Source: Agroathelia rolfsii (Eukaryota; Basidiomycota; Agaricomycetes; Amylocorticiales; Amylocorticiaceae). Taken from it: a stretch of DNA of 64,000 nucleotides. The notes under the pieces are model-generated. The model was not told the DNA's origin. It ran no database searches and saw only the letters and a program-made list of their open reading frames with translations. Location of the stretch: the NCBI GenBank assembly GCA_018343915.1, contig JABRWF010000006.1, forward strand, positions 2,914,001-2,978,000, written 5' to 3'. Position 1 is the first letter of the stretch. Every line of letters starts with the position of its first letter. The translations under genes and the position numbers were made by a program. Positions 45,512-57,761 of this stretch are shown here, piece by piece.

Positions 45512-46636
45512 TCATGCAGTGGGCTGCTTGGCAGCTTTAGGAGCCTTGACCGTAGCAGGATCCACCTTTGTCGCCGCCTCAGACTCGCGCTGAATGATCG
45601 AATCCGCAATCTTCTTTATCTTCTGTTCGTCGCTAACCATCTTCGCCTGCCATGCCTTCTGCACCCCGTCCGTCAACTGCTTGCCTACGCCAACTGGCGC
45701 CCTTTCCCACCTCGTCAACCTCATACCGACCGCCGCCATCCTGTGCGTGCGAATGTACGCAATCCACCTCTCAACCACCTCCTGATCTGCGTCCCATGCC
45801 TTGATCACTCTACGGTACACCTTGCGCTCAAAGTTCTCCTGCGCTTTCTTATGCACGAACGGCGACTTGGGCACGGTCCACAAGCGGCGCTTGATGGGTA
45901 AGTGCACAGGCTTGCTGATGGGAATCCCCAGTGCCGCGGCGGTGTGCGACGTAAAGTGCGTGAAGAGGTCGAGCAGGTTCGGGTGGTACGAACGCAACTG
46001 GAGAGACGCGACGGGCACGCCGTGGGTGGGCTTGTGGTAGATGGGCTCGTGCATAGATCGACCGTGGATGACGGAACCGCTGTAGGCGAGTTCCTGTTGT
46101 TCCGGCGTCAGGTGCGCGGTTGCTTGTGAAATTTGAGAGAGTTGGTCGGAGAGGGAGAAGAACCTGGTTAAGGACAGGATTTTTTTAGTGAGCAAAGGAT
46201 AAACAGAGCAGAAAGAAAAGCTTATTCACTCTGCATCGATGTTATCCACTCCTTCTGTGCCGTCGTCGAGGTTCATTCGCTCAAGTGCTTCTGTGAGTAT
46301 GCGCTCTTGCTCCTTTGTCAAACTTGGAAGGGCACTGGCGGCCGCGGCCGCTGCAGAAGAGCTTGGTGCCTCTGCCGAGGCATTTTTGACGGCTTTCTCA
46401 GTTTCAGCTTGTTGTTCTGCAGGCTGAGAAGACTGAGAGGACTGAGCCTGTGGCTCCTCTGAGGAAGAAGACGAGGAGGATGGCGTTGTCGGAGGAGGGG
46501 GCTTAGGTGCTTCTGTAGACTGGTAGCGAGCCCATAGCGCAGTGTTTCTGGGCGCTCTGGACACCCTCAGGACATTTGTGGACCGAGCTGTTTGCGAGAG
46601 CGGCCGTGCGAGCTGAAGCAGACGCGGTAATGACAT
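45512..46636 (-). CDS. RSM10: Mitochondrial small ribosomal subunit protein uS10m (Rsm10-like)
   Basis: Exons 46230-46636 and 45512-46163 give 352 residues. The N-terminus (MSLPRLLQLARPLSQTARST) is a mitochondrial presequence, followed by a Ser/Glu/Ala-rich low-complexity region up to about residue 110. The S10 fold lies at about 215-290 (VHLPIKRRLWTVPKSPFVHK, KAQENFERKVYRRVIKAWDA, VERWIAYIRTHRMAAVGMR). A Lys/Ala-rich tail ends AAKQPTA. Known: uS10m is in the head of the mitochondrial ribosome's small subunit. At 352 residues it is longer than yeast Rsm10 because of the N-terminal linker. One 66-nt intron with a GTGAAT donor. Confidence 0.92.
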
Positions 46637-48359
46637 TTAGCTAGTCGACAGAAAGAGGGAGCAAGGCCGAGTCCAAATAAGTCGCGACTGTAAATTGGCA
46701 CAATTGCTCATTTGCATCCGGCATGTTTCTTGCTCTCCGACTGCCAATATCACTTGAACGGTTTCTTGCTTTTATCAATAGGGACTACTATATTTTTGCG
46801 GCATAAGCTGTTAGCTTGAATATAATGTTGCTCTCGGGCGCCTTTGTCCCCCTGAGACAGGTTCTGAAATATTGCCCATCTACTGATTCTGTTCCCCTCA
46901 AATGCCTGAGCTTCTCACTGACAGCAACCCGTCATTTTTTGTACCGCTTTTTATAACAGTGGGCATATTGCCTGCTATCAATTTACTTTTTTGATTTTAT
47001 TACTCGTTGCATCTTACTTTCGCCTAGATTTCGGAACTCTATTCTTCGAGATATATATTTTGTAGATGGCGTTGAACTCGGTCCTCTTCGTCTTCCTCCC
47101 TGTTCTCCTTCTCCTTCTCTCTTGAGTTGGCATCTCTTCCTTTGCTATTTCATGACCTTCTGGTGCACATAATATTAGCAGTCGTTGTATTCCCAAGTTT
47201 AGACAACTGATGACACGGACAGTGGACTTCATTCACATCTGAATTGCTCGGGGATATTATATCGCCAACACAAGCGGATGCTTGTTAAGGCAATTCCTCT
47301 TTCTGGATTTTGTGCAGTATACTGCGCCTCTTAGAAGCAACGAAGGTATGGCACAGCCGAGGTTATCATAAAAGTAGGGAAGAGTAATTCATCCTCAACG
47401 AATGTTTGCCAGGGGAAAGATGTAGACTTTGAAGTGTGGACCGCGAATCCAAAAATATCGCATCACTCATGTTTGTTGGTTCATCAGGGAATTGTGCGTA
47501 GATAGAAGTGAAGACTGAATGGTATTGAATATCGAATATTGAATTCCTCCTACAGGAGATGTTCGCTGTATATGCAGAATGTGAAGCTTCCTGGGCATGA
47601 GGCTCTTTGCCCTCCGCTCCTGCAAGTCATAGGAAAGACTATTGGCCATTATGGCTTCATAACAAACATTTGGCAGAGCGTAAGCTAAAGCTAAGTGCCA
47701 ACTCGTTGAACTAACAAAAAACAAGGCTGCATGATATCATTAGTTTCGTAAAATCGTCAATGCTTCCATCAGCCTTGGAGAACCCCCTGATGATGCTTCG
47801 ATGATGCTTCAATAGCATTTGCCATTTTTTTTTTTCGAGTATGTCGGTCAGCCCGCGGAGACAATTTGAGCGAAATGCTGTACTTAATCTCACCTAGCGG
47901 GCTTAGTTTCAAATATCGTTGATTTCTTGTGTGGATAGCAACGCTTTTCTGCCCCTGGCCTGGGCCTTCGGGTGTAAGCCAGCGTAGTATCAAACTGATA
48001 TCTGTATATCAGCCGCATACCTACTTCATGGAACGTTCGTTGAGCGATATCAAGGAAACCACTGCTAAGCACGAATGATAGAACTTCTAGCACGACAGTT
48101 GAGGTTGCCCAAAGTAGTGTTAAGCATAAATCATAAATAGGAATCACGGAATTAGCAGCCGAAAGGATGATTTTGCTGCATAAATGACGTCACGAATTTG
48201 GTTCCCCGCATTTGTGCCGGTGAGTTCGAACGAATTCCAAGAGTGGGAAAAGAGCAGGGAAGATTCTTTTCGTTCTCCACACATCTCTTGCTCATCCCAT
48301 ATCCACCACCACCAACCCCCAGCCATCCCTCTCCAGTTGACAGAGAGAAAGATTCAGCA
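46637..48359. other. Intergenic region, divergent gene starts
   Basis: 1.7 kb between the starts of uS10m (-) and glycogen synthase (+). Short frames on the minus strand have no recognisable domains. The 120 nt before 48360 are rich in CCACCACC and CT tracts, plausible as the glycogen synthase leader. Confidence 0.6.
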
Positions 48360-51189
48360 ATGTCAGAGGACATAGGCAAACGCGACGTCCACAACCATCT
48401 CTTATTCGAGTGTGCATGGGAGGTTGCCAATAAAGTTGGTGGTATCTACACCGTCATCAAGACAAAAGTCCCTGTCACCGTATCAGAGTATGGCGACCGA
48501 TACTGCCTCATCGGCCCCCTCAGTTACAAGTCTGCCCCCATGGAGGTCGAGCCGCTCGAGCCCACTGATGAGGTCCTTGCTTCCACCATCGAGTCTATGC
48601 GCGCCCAGGGCGTCAAGATTCTCTATGGGCGATGGCTCATTGAAGGCAATCCACGCGTGCTTTTGTTCGATACAGGCAGCATGTACACCCGTCTCGATGA
48701 ATGGAAGGCCGATCTGTGGAACGTAGCTGGTATCCCCTCGCCGCCCAATGATCACGAAACCAACGAGACGATTGTATTTGGTTATCTCGTCGCATGGTTC
48801 CTTGGCGAGGTTCGTGAAAAATTGAATTGATCACATGCTTTTTTTTTTCTTGCTTATATCACAACATCGATTGCATTGTTTATCAAATCAGTACGTAGCG
48901 CACAATCTCAAGCAGGCCGTTGTTGCCCACTTCCACGAATGGCAGGCGGGTCTCGCCATTCCTCTTTGCAGGAAAAGACACATCGACGTGACCACCGTAT
49001 TCACGACTCACGCTACGCTTCTTGGCCGCTACCTCTGCGCTGGCAGCGTCGACTTTTACAACAACCTGCAGTATTTCGATGTAGATCATGAAGCCGGCAA
49101 GCGCGGTATCTACCATCGCTACTGTATCGAGCGATCCGCCACGCACTGCGCTGATGTCTTCACTACGGTTTCCCACATCACTGCGTACGAGGCGGAGCAT
49201 CTCCTAAAGCGAAAGCCAGATGGAGTCGTCCCCAACGGTCTAAACGTTGTCAAGTTCCAGGCGATGCACGAGTTCCAGAATTTGCACGCCAGAGCCAAGG
49301 CGAAGATTGATGATTTTATTCGCGGACATTTCTATGGCCATTATGACTTCAGCCTTGATAACACGCTATATGTGGGTTATCTACGAGTCTATCGATATTT
49401 GTTCTTGTTAAGACTCTCGATTAGATGTTCACCGCCGGCCGCTACGAGTATCGCAACAAAGGTGTCGATATGTTCATCGAGTCCTTGGCCCGTAAGTTAC
49501 TCATCCTTCTCGTTGATTCGACGCTTTAATGATGATGATGCTTGACAGGCTTGAATTATCGCCTGCAAAAGGCTGGGTCGAATATGACTGTCGTGGCCTT
49601 CATTATCATGCCCGCCTCCACGAACTCATATACTGTCGAGGCTCTCAAGGGTCAGGCTGTCATCAAGCAGCTGCGCGATACCGTCACGGAGATCCAGAAT
49701 CGTATCGGTGCACGTCTGTTTGAGCACGCCGCCCGTTTCCAAGGGTAAGGAACGATTTCCTCCTCACCTTCGAAACTCTTATGAACGAGCATTCCTTTTT
49801 CTTCCCCAGGGACTCCAAAACGCTAGCCACCCCCGAAGATCTCCTCTCAGATGAAGACAAAGTAATATTGAAACGGCGCATCTTCGCGCTCAAGCGCAAC
49901 TCCCTCCCGCCGATCGTGACCCACAATATGCACGACGACCACAACGATCCGATCCTGAACCAGATCCGGCGCGTGAAGCTCTTCAACGCGGGGCACGACC
50001 GCGTCAAGATCATCTTCCACCCCGATTTCCTGAACTCGAACAACCCGATCCTGGGCATGGATTATGAGGAGTTTGTACGTGGGTGTCATTTGGGCGTGTT
50101 CCCGAGTTATTATGAGCCGTGGGGATATACGCCTGCTGAGTGTACGGTTGTAAGTACCACCGTCCTTATCTTGCCAAATGATCAGTAAACGCGATACTTA
50201 TATGCTATATACCAATTTAGATGGGTATCCCCTCCATCACGACCAACCTATCCGGCTTCGGTTGCTTCATGGAAGACCTTATTGAGCGCCCGGAGGACGA
50301 AGGTTGCTATATCGTCGACCGGCGCCTCAAATCCGTTGACGACAGTGTGAACCAGCTCACGGATCACATGTTCACCTTCACGCAAAAGACGCGTCGCCAG
50401 CGCATCAACCAGCGCAACCGCGTCGAGCGGCTCAGCCCGTTGCTGGACTGGAAGAACCTTGGGATCGAGTATGCCAAGTCGCGTCAGCTCGCGCTGAGGC
50501 GCGCCTATCCCGATTCGTTCTATGGTGGTGCGAGCAATGGGGAGGAGGAGTACGAGTTTGAGGGCGGTGATGGCTACTTTGGGTCGTCGTCCCACCATGC
50601 GCCGCTGTTGTCCGTGCCGCCCAGTCCGAGGTTGAAGGGGATGATGACGCCGGGTGATATTGGGACGCTTACGGAGGAGGTGAGGAACTAGCGATCACCA
50701 CTGCGACATATATGCGTGACTAACTTGAGTTGAATGAACAGATGCAAAGTCTGTCTACGAGCGACTATAGAGGCATGCCCTGGCCAGCTTCAAAGGAAGA
50801 TGAAGAGGACAACTACCCATAGTACGTGTATCCCATACGTTTACCTCATCTTACTGATCCTGATCACCATCACCTTGTTTTCTTTTCCCTCCAGCCCCCT
50901 CGTCATGAAGGTACGCTCACGCACAAGTTCCGTCATCTCCGGCGCCAGCACCCCCGGTGGTGGCGCATTCCGCAGCCTGAGCGAGCGCGACCTGCAAAAG
51001 GCCGACGAGGCGCTGAGCCACGTCAACGGCACTACCGCGACGACGAAGAGTAGCAAGCTGAACATTTCGACGTCGAGCGATGTGGCTGATGATGCGAGCA
51101 GCGTCGCGGGCTCGGAAGTGTCGAGCGCAGCGGCTACGACGCAGAGTGTTAATGGGACGGGTACCGATACCGAATCAGAGGCTGCTTAG
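48360..51189 (+). CDS. GSY1: Glycogen synthase (GT3 family)
   Basis: Eight exons (48360-48809, 48892-49371, 49425-49491, 49549-49744, 49810-50149, 50221-50679, 50742-50821, 50895-51189) give 788 residues. Segments include [20 protein letters not shown] (UDP-glucose site), [74 protein letters not shown] and [13 protein letters not shown], in the order of the yeast/animal enzyme. Known: it transfers glucose from UDP-glucose to glycogen primed by glycogenin in the cytosol and is controlled by C-terminal phosphorylation and glucose-6-phosphate. The Arg cluster ([16 protein letters not shown]) for glucose-6-phosphate binding is present. The C-terminus has a Ser-rich tail longer than in yeast, with SPPSPR-like and SRTSS sites suited to phosphorylation. 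Confidence 0.96.
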
Positions 51190-53806
51190 ATCGATGCTAG
51201 AAGAGATGGATGAAAAGGTGGAGATGCCACAGTGGAGAGATGATTGAAGGAATGTGAATGATCAACTCAAGCGAATTCGAACCAAGCGGGTAACGAGGGG
51301 GAGGCGTGATGTGATACCTATCGGCGACTACCAAGTCTTTGTATGACGTGGGCTCGTTGTGCAGTTGGATGTATGCGGGTGGTTTCTTTTCCCTTTCTGA
51401 TAGTCTTGTTTTCACCACCTCACCTTCCTCCCACCGGCATGCTCTGGCCTGATGCATATAAATGGGTATATAGGACATTTCTTTCTTTCTTTCTTGTAAT
51501 ACTTGAGTGGTATAATGTACGATGTATGTTTATGATTCCTAAACTACTAGTAAGGCTCTCGAGTATTAGCACAACCCAGTCGGCATCATCAACATCGTAC
51601 CATCGATACGTATGCCAATAATGCATATATATTTTTCCTTCTCTTTTCACACTCGTCGATTTCCTTATCCGCAAAAGTCGAATTGTTTTTCGAATTTACA
51701 ATCGTCTTTTTCGTTATCTCGGAATTCTTGATGGTATCTAGCATAATGATCATCATCGGCATAACTATCGGCGCCACTTAGCTTATGGTTTCGGCCAGGG
51801 GGTACCTGTATGCACAGGAAATAGGATTCCGTCGCCAAATGAAAAGAGTGCGAGTTCGCGCGGGGAGGTCATATGAAGAGAAGTTGTATTGATCCAAGTG
51901 GGGTAAGGTAAACCTTTGAGTCACCTGCCCATACGAATGTCTGCTGTGGAGCCGAGATACAAATCACGTATCACGTATCATACACGATGTTGAGTGTTCC
52001 GATCTCCCATGCCAGAAATGCCAGGTTCTGGTGCAGAGTACACAAAGATCCGAGTCGTAGAGAGGTATCACAGTACACGCATATGCATACGTCTGCGACG
52101 ACGTCATGATGATGTATTTCTGCAATTTGCGATCGTCGGTGTGGGAGAAAGAAAACGGATATGGTAGCTGGTAGAATGATACGAAGGCATGGGCGGTTAC
52201 ATGTGTATACCAGCATGAAAAGCACGGAGAACGCACGCTCTAAGCTCCAATTTGTCCAGCATGGATCATGAAAGAAGAAGACAAAAGGCAGCGTCATGAT
52301 ATGGACTTGTACTGAGTATAAGCATTGACAAACGGAGTAAAAGACGAAGTTGAGGTAAACTCTAAAGCGGCGCGGTTGGGTATATGCGTAGTAAATCTCA
52401 TAATATGAATCCGCGTGAGTTCATTTTGCTAGATGGAAAGTAGCAAGGGTTAATAAATGAGGAAGGCGAGAAAAATCACTATCAGTTATATCCGACTAGA
52501 ACAAATAACAAAGACGACTGGTGCATGCGTATCAGCATATCATAGATTTGCAGGCATATGGGACCAAGTTCGGAGGCAGATCCAAGCTTATAGCCTTTTT
52601 CTTGCGGCTTCCCCGGTCCTGGGGTCACTTCTATGCCTACAGTGCAGCAAATGGTCGTCGTCGTAAGCAAGAAAGACATTTCCGCCGTCCCATTAGCTAT
52701 GTGCGCAATAGCAGCTCTTGGATGGGCGGCCCCTCTTGCCTTGCCCGGCCCGTGTACTCCGCCCATGTTCGTCGGCATGACCGGGTATCGGGCGGACCCG
52801 GACAACACACCTCTCTGGTCCCACCACCGTCCCTCACAATAGGCCTGTCCACCACCTTGGGCCCTCTTTCTCTTCCTTGTCGCCGCAATCAAGGGTGCTC
52901 AGGGCAGTGCATGTGATTTTGCGCAAAACCCCGGAGGGGGAATGATAGATCCGTTTCCATTGCTTATGGCCACGGACGACCTTGTAAGGTCTAGACGCAC
53001 GCACAGCACAAGCAGTCAGACATGTGGTTTACAGCTGTAGCCGGAGAAAGAATTCATATGCACACGAGTGTATCTCGAGGATACATAGAAAGGTTTTTCT
53101 GTCAGTCGACCAAATAATAAAACGGGCGTTTTCGACGATGTAAACGCCGGTGAGCAAAGGATTTTAGGCTTATTTCGCTTGAAACGTAATTTCCACCAGT
53201 GGTTGCCATTGGTCAGAGGAAAGGCTTCCTGCACTTGGCATGGAGATTCACAGGCAATTGTGCGGGGATTTGCTTTTTATGAATCGTGGCAAATGACAAG
53301 TACGCTAACCAATCACAGCGGTGTGTTGTGAAAATTACTGGATGTATGCTCCTTTCAAAACAAATAGGGTAATAATGCTAAGAATAAAAATTATTTCATG
53401 TAGTCCAAACTGTATTGGAGAAAGTGGGAAGTGGGTAGAGGAGCAGTGGACAAAACATCAACGCGGTATCACCCCTGGTCCAAGGAACAACCATCAAATA
53501 GCAGCTTCGTCCCTGCAGAATTAGTGAAGGGTTTCAGAGCAACTGAGACGAATAAGAAGTCGATATATGCTGGCAAATAAGCATATTTTGTGAACGTGCA
53601 CCTTGACCGCCACGATGCTGCAGCCGGTGAAAAAAGAAAGACGGGTGCAGCAGCGTGCGATGCAGCAAAAAAGGCCAGCAGCAGCGATGACGCACAAACT
53701 CCGACAAGCGGCGCGGATCGGAAGCAACTGTGCCAGCGCCGACAAGCCAATCGACGGCCTCATCGCATCTCTCCCACTATCCTCCTCCTCTACTGTCGCT
53801 CGCACC
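51190..53806. other. Intergenic region
   Basis: 2.6 kb between glycogen synthase and the phosphatase gene. Two overlapping frames at 52482-52916, one per strand, are open but share no protein-like features. No RNA gene or repeat recognised. Part of 53603-53806 is an upstream in-frame extension of the next gene and may be its 5' UTR. Confidence 0.55.
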
Positions 53807-55599
53807 ATGAGTGCACCAGGGCCGTCGACGATGAAGACGCTCCAGAAGAGGCTGCTGACAAGGGCGCCCGTCGTACCAGTTGTAACTGGCAGTCGAGTGC
53901 GCTCCAACTCACGCACACTCTACACCCAATCACTGCCTTTCTTCGACCCCACAACACCCCCGCCTTCATCGAGACCTGGAAACCCATCGCAGAATGCTCT
54001 CTCAACGACTAGGATGCTTGTTGAACTACATGGCTCTGAAGGCTCCCATCCAAACGCAGAGGGCTCGCAGCCTTCGAATCCTCCTTCTTCACTCGCCCTG
54101 ACAACATCCCCACACACTGGCATCTCCAATCAGCCTTCTGCTCCTCCCTTGCCCTCAACATCATCCTATGGCTACTCTTGTGCTCCGTTCTATGCTGGCC
54201 CGGCGCCTCGCAAGGAAACAAAGGCAGTAGTGACACCATCAAATCAGCCATACCACTTCGATGTGGCCGCCTATGGCATCCCTAAGCGCCAATCTCGGCG
54301 CAAGGCACCCCCCTCTGTTGAAGATTCCAATCTCGATCTATCTGTGCAAGTAGGCGAAGACGCGTACTTTGTACGAGACAACGCTATGGGTGTCGCTGAC
54401 GGTGTTGGCGGCTGGGCCAAGCACGGACGACATGGTAGGTGGCATCAACAAATTTTCAATAAATTCATCTTGAAAGAAACATATGCGCTAACATGTCTCT
54501 GGCAGCTCGTTCGTCTACTGAGCCTACACCATCGGCACTTTTCGCACGCAGACTGATGCACTATTGCTCAGACGAGGTCGACCATGCGACCACCTCCCAA
54601 GCCACTTCGTCATCATCGTCATCATCATCATCAGCACCAGTAGCAGCAGCATCCACGTTTTGGCCTTGGGAAGAGCTAGAACAGGAATATGAAGTCGATG
54701 AAGAGGAGGAACTAGCCGATGCACTGGACGTACTATGCATCCTCGAAAGGGCATACGATAACACGTTGAAGGCACATGTTACTCCACCACGGAACACACA
54801 ATCCATACCAACGTCATCATCGCCCTCTTCAATACCATCGAAACCTAGCCCTTTACCGCCCGAACCATTACTGGCTGGATCCTCGACTGCCCTGATCGCC
54901 GTTCTGTCCCCCACCCCACCCCAGAGTAATGGTGCCACCACTTCCCCCGTACCCTCGATTAACGTCAACCACCCCTCACTAACCACTTCGACTCCCTCGG
55001 CCGCCACGATTCAGATCGCTCACCTCGGCGACTCGCTTGCGCTGCTCATCCGAGCGGACACTATCATCTGGCGCTCGACCGAGCAATGGTTCGCCTTCAA
55101 TGCACCTTACCAACTCGGGCCCTCATCCCCGCATACACCAAGCTCTGCGCAAGTGACCACTCTTCCAGTGCAGGAGGACGACATCCTGATCCTGGCCAGC
55201 GATGGTCTGAGCGATAATATGTGGGACGAGGAGGTGTTGCGGATCGTGCAGCGAGTTAGGCGGGCGTTCATGCCCCACCCAGGCGCAAGCGTGCTCGGGC
55301 GGCGAGCGCTAGCCGGCATGCTCAGCGAGGCACTGTGCTCGCGTGCAAGGGGGATCGCCACAGGCGAGGTGACGAGCGCACCGTCGGACTCTGAGGATGT
55401 GTTCGATACGCCGTTTGCGAGACGGGCGAGGGAGAACGGCAGGGTCTTCCGGGGCGGCAAGATTGATGGTACGTATTCAGTTTTGACCATCCTTAAGCTT
55501 CCGTGCTGATGATCTCTGGCAGATATTTCCGTCGTTGTCGCAGTCATCTCACCCGCAGATGACAACACTTCGTCGACCGTTACCACTAAGTCATTGTAG
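53807..55599 (+). CDS. PTC7-like PP2C-type protein phosphatase, probably mitochondrial
   Basis: Exons 53807-54434, 54506-55468 and 55523-55599 give 555 residues from the ATG at 53807; the frame is open to 53603, so the start could be earlier. A basic, Ser/Thr-rich N-terminus (MKTLQKRLLTRAPVVP) resembles a mitochondrial presequence. PPM-family motifs appear in order: VGEDAYFVRDNAMGVADGVG near 185, IQIAHLGDSLALLI, DDILILASDGLSDNMWDEE, and DISVVVAVIS at the end, each keeping the metal-binding aspartates. A Ser- and Glu-rich insert of about 100 residues separates the first two. Known: yeast Ptc7 is a mitochondrial phosphatase acting on coenzyme Q biosynthesis proteins. A decayed copy of this gene lies 0.5 kb downstream. 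Confidence 0.88.
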
Positions 55600-56119
55600 A
55601 TTTTCTTCTTTCTCTTTGTAAGAAAAAAGAACTTATCAAAATTAACAACATACGTATTTGAGTCTCTGTATCTCTCTTTCCCCTGTTGTTATCACTTCTA
55701 GTCGATAATGGTCGACGATATATTATTATACATGCATACATCTCTCGACTGCCATGAGCATTCATCCACTCTTTTACTTTTCCTCTACTTTCCTCTTTTC
55801 TTATTCATGACTCCCGCCTTATAAACGTCCTGTACATTTGCGCGCCTGCTCCCTGTTATCTATTAGTAATTTCATCTACATTCCCGTCTCATGTCTTCTC
55901 TACTCCGCATGCGCGACTGCTGTACAACATGATGAAGTTTCCTTTATATATACATCCATACTACATTTGTTTACGCGCATAAATACATTTGCTCTCTAAA
56001 AAATCTCAATAAGGGTCTGATTCCAGCATGATACAGTTATACATGTGTACTAGTACTAGTACATTTGTTCGCCTGCCCTCGGCGCGAGTCTTAGCACGGA
56101 GCAGTGGGCACCAACGGCT
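55600..56119. other. 3' flank of the PTC7-like gene
   Basis: 0.5 kb, T/C-rich with TATATA stretches. Parts of this segment (near 55770-55960) resemble 57200-57400, so it belongs to the duplicated unit. Confidence 0.5.
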
Positions 56120-57066
56120 CTGCAGGATTCTGATCCCGACGCATATACACAAGTAGGCGAAGATGCATTCTTTATACGAGAGGATGACTTAGGCATTATA
56201 GACGATGTTAGCGATTGGTCTGAGCATAGTCAGCACGATAGGTGAGAGCAAGAAAAATGACGTTAAAGAGGATATGTACGCTGAGATATCTATAGCAACT
56301 CACTGGCTCTCTCAGCCCATGCTCGCCTCTGCTGCGCTTTCGCATAAGGCTGGATGGATTACTACTGCAACAAGACCGACGATGGGATGTGATCTCCTGC
56401 CATCGAATCATCGCTATCATCGGCATTGGCAGCAGCAGGATCCACGTCCTGATCACTAGGAAAAGGAGAGCAGGAACCCAATCGGCGACCTCAGCGGCAA
56501 GCTTGTACTGCTTCTCCGACCCACATTATCGTCTAGCGCTCGACCGGGCATTGCTTTGTCTTCAATGCACACTGCCAACCCAGCCTGTCCTCGCTACATA
56601 CTCCAGGCCCTGCGCGAATTGCGGCCTTACCCGTCCAGTCCTGGAAGACTACCCTTTGATGCTAGCTAGCGACGGCGTACGTGGTCACATGTCGGAAGAG
56701 GGGTAGTACTGCGAATAACCCAGCACACCAGGTGAGCATTCATGTTCCATCCCGGCGTGAGTGCGCTTGGGCGGCAAGCCCTTACAAAGAGGCTAAGCTC
56801 GGGAATATGATTGGACATGGGGATATTCACTATGGGTGAATTGATGAATGTCCTCTCCCGCTGTAACTCAGAGGACGTGTTTGGTGCGTCGTTTGCGAGA
56901 CAGGTGGGGGAAATGGGGCGATCTTCCGCTACGAAAAGACCAATGGTGAGTGGATAATGTCCAATGTTTTCGTTTGTCTGTGTTGATAGATTTTATGAGA
57001 TGTATCTGCCGTCGTCTCTGTCATCTCACGCGCAGACGACACTTGGTTGATCACTAAGACATTATG
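56120..57066 (+). pseudogene. Decayed tandem copy of the PTC7-like phosphatase
   Basis: Fragments line up in order with the intact gene upstream. At about 56120-56240 the DNA reads GVGEDAFFIRED-like and DDVSDW, matching VGEDAYFVRDNAMGVADGVGGW. At 56530-56700 it matches the WRSTEQWFAFNAPYQLG to LASDGL region. At 56735-56800 it matches the FMPHPGASVLGRRAL region, at 56860-56945 the SEDVFDTPFARRAR region, and at 57000-57066 the final DISVVVAVIS exon through its stop. Stops, frameshifts and internal deletions break the frame throughout, and much of the middle is missing. No function is expected. Confidence 0.85.
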
Positions 57067-57761
57067 GATTTCTTCTTTGCGTTAGCAAACAAAACTAGAT
57101 GAACGATATACGTGTTGGAGCCTTTGCCGGCATGAAATCTAGTGGATAAAATTAATAGCACCACAGAGCTATCTTTCTATTTACCATTAGCGTTCGTTCG
57201 CTGTTTTGCTTTTTTTTTTTCATCTCATTCCCGATATATGACACCCACTCCGTAAACGCGCTGTAGATTTACTCACCTTTTCCTGTTGTCGATTGTACTT
57301 GGCCGCACCGACGTCATATCTGGTTTTAGCCACCCATGTTCCTCTGCTGTACAGAACGATAGTTCTTTATCTATACATATATTCAGAGTACAGTTACGTA
57401 CATCCATGAATACCTCAACTTCTTGAACGAAAACAAACCGACGACGGTACAATTATACGATATCGCGCAGTGAGTGGCGTTTATCGCTGGGATGTTGTAA
57501 TATATGAATGCGAGCACAATGCATCGGTGTCCAACAAGAAAAAAGCTGAACAAATTATACGGTCACAAATCATCAAGCGTTTGCTCGGATGCATCGTATG
57601 CTAGTTACTACATCCAAAGAGCTCTTACACTATATAAAAACACAAAAAAGAGGCCGTTGTGTACTTGGAATTTATAGCCGTATCCATCGCTCGCAAAACA
57701 TGATCTATTTACTAGATTAGTAACTAGAACGAGTATCACATCAAGAACTTTAAAACTAACT
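57067..57761. other. Intergenic region with duplicated 3' flank
   Basis: 0.7 kb between the phosphatase pseudogene and the 3' end of the NLR-like gene (-). The first 350 nt retain patchy similarity to the 3' flank of the intact phosphatase gene. Nothing else recognised. Confidence 0.55.

Noticed and set aside
52482..52916. Overlapping frames on both strands after glycogen synthase
   Set aside because: Neither has a recognisable domain or codon pattern; mutual overlap suggests chance openness.
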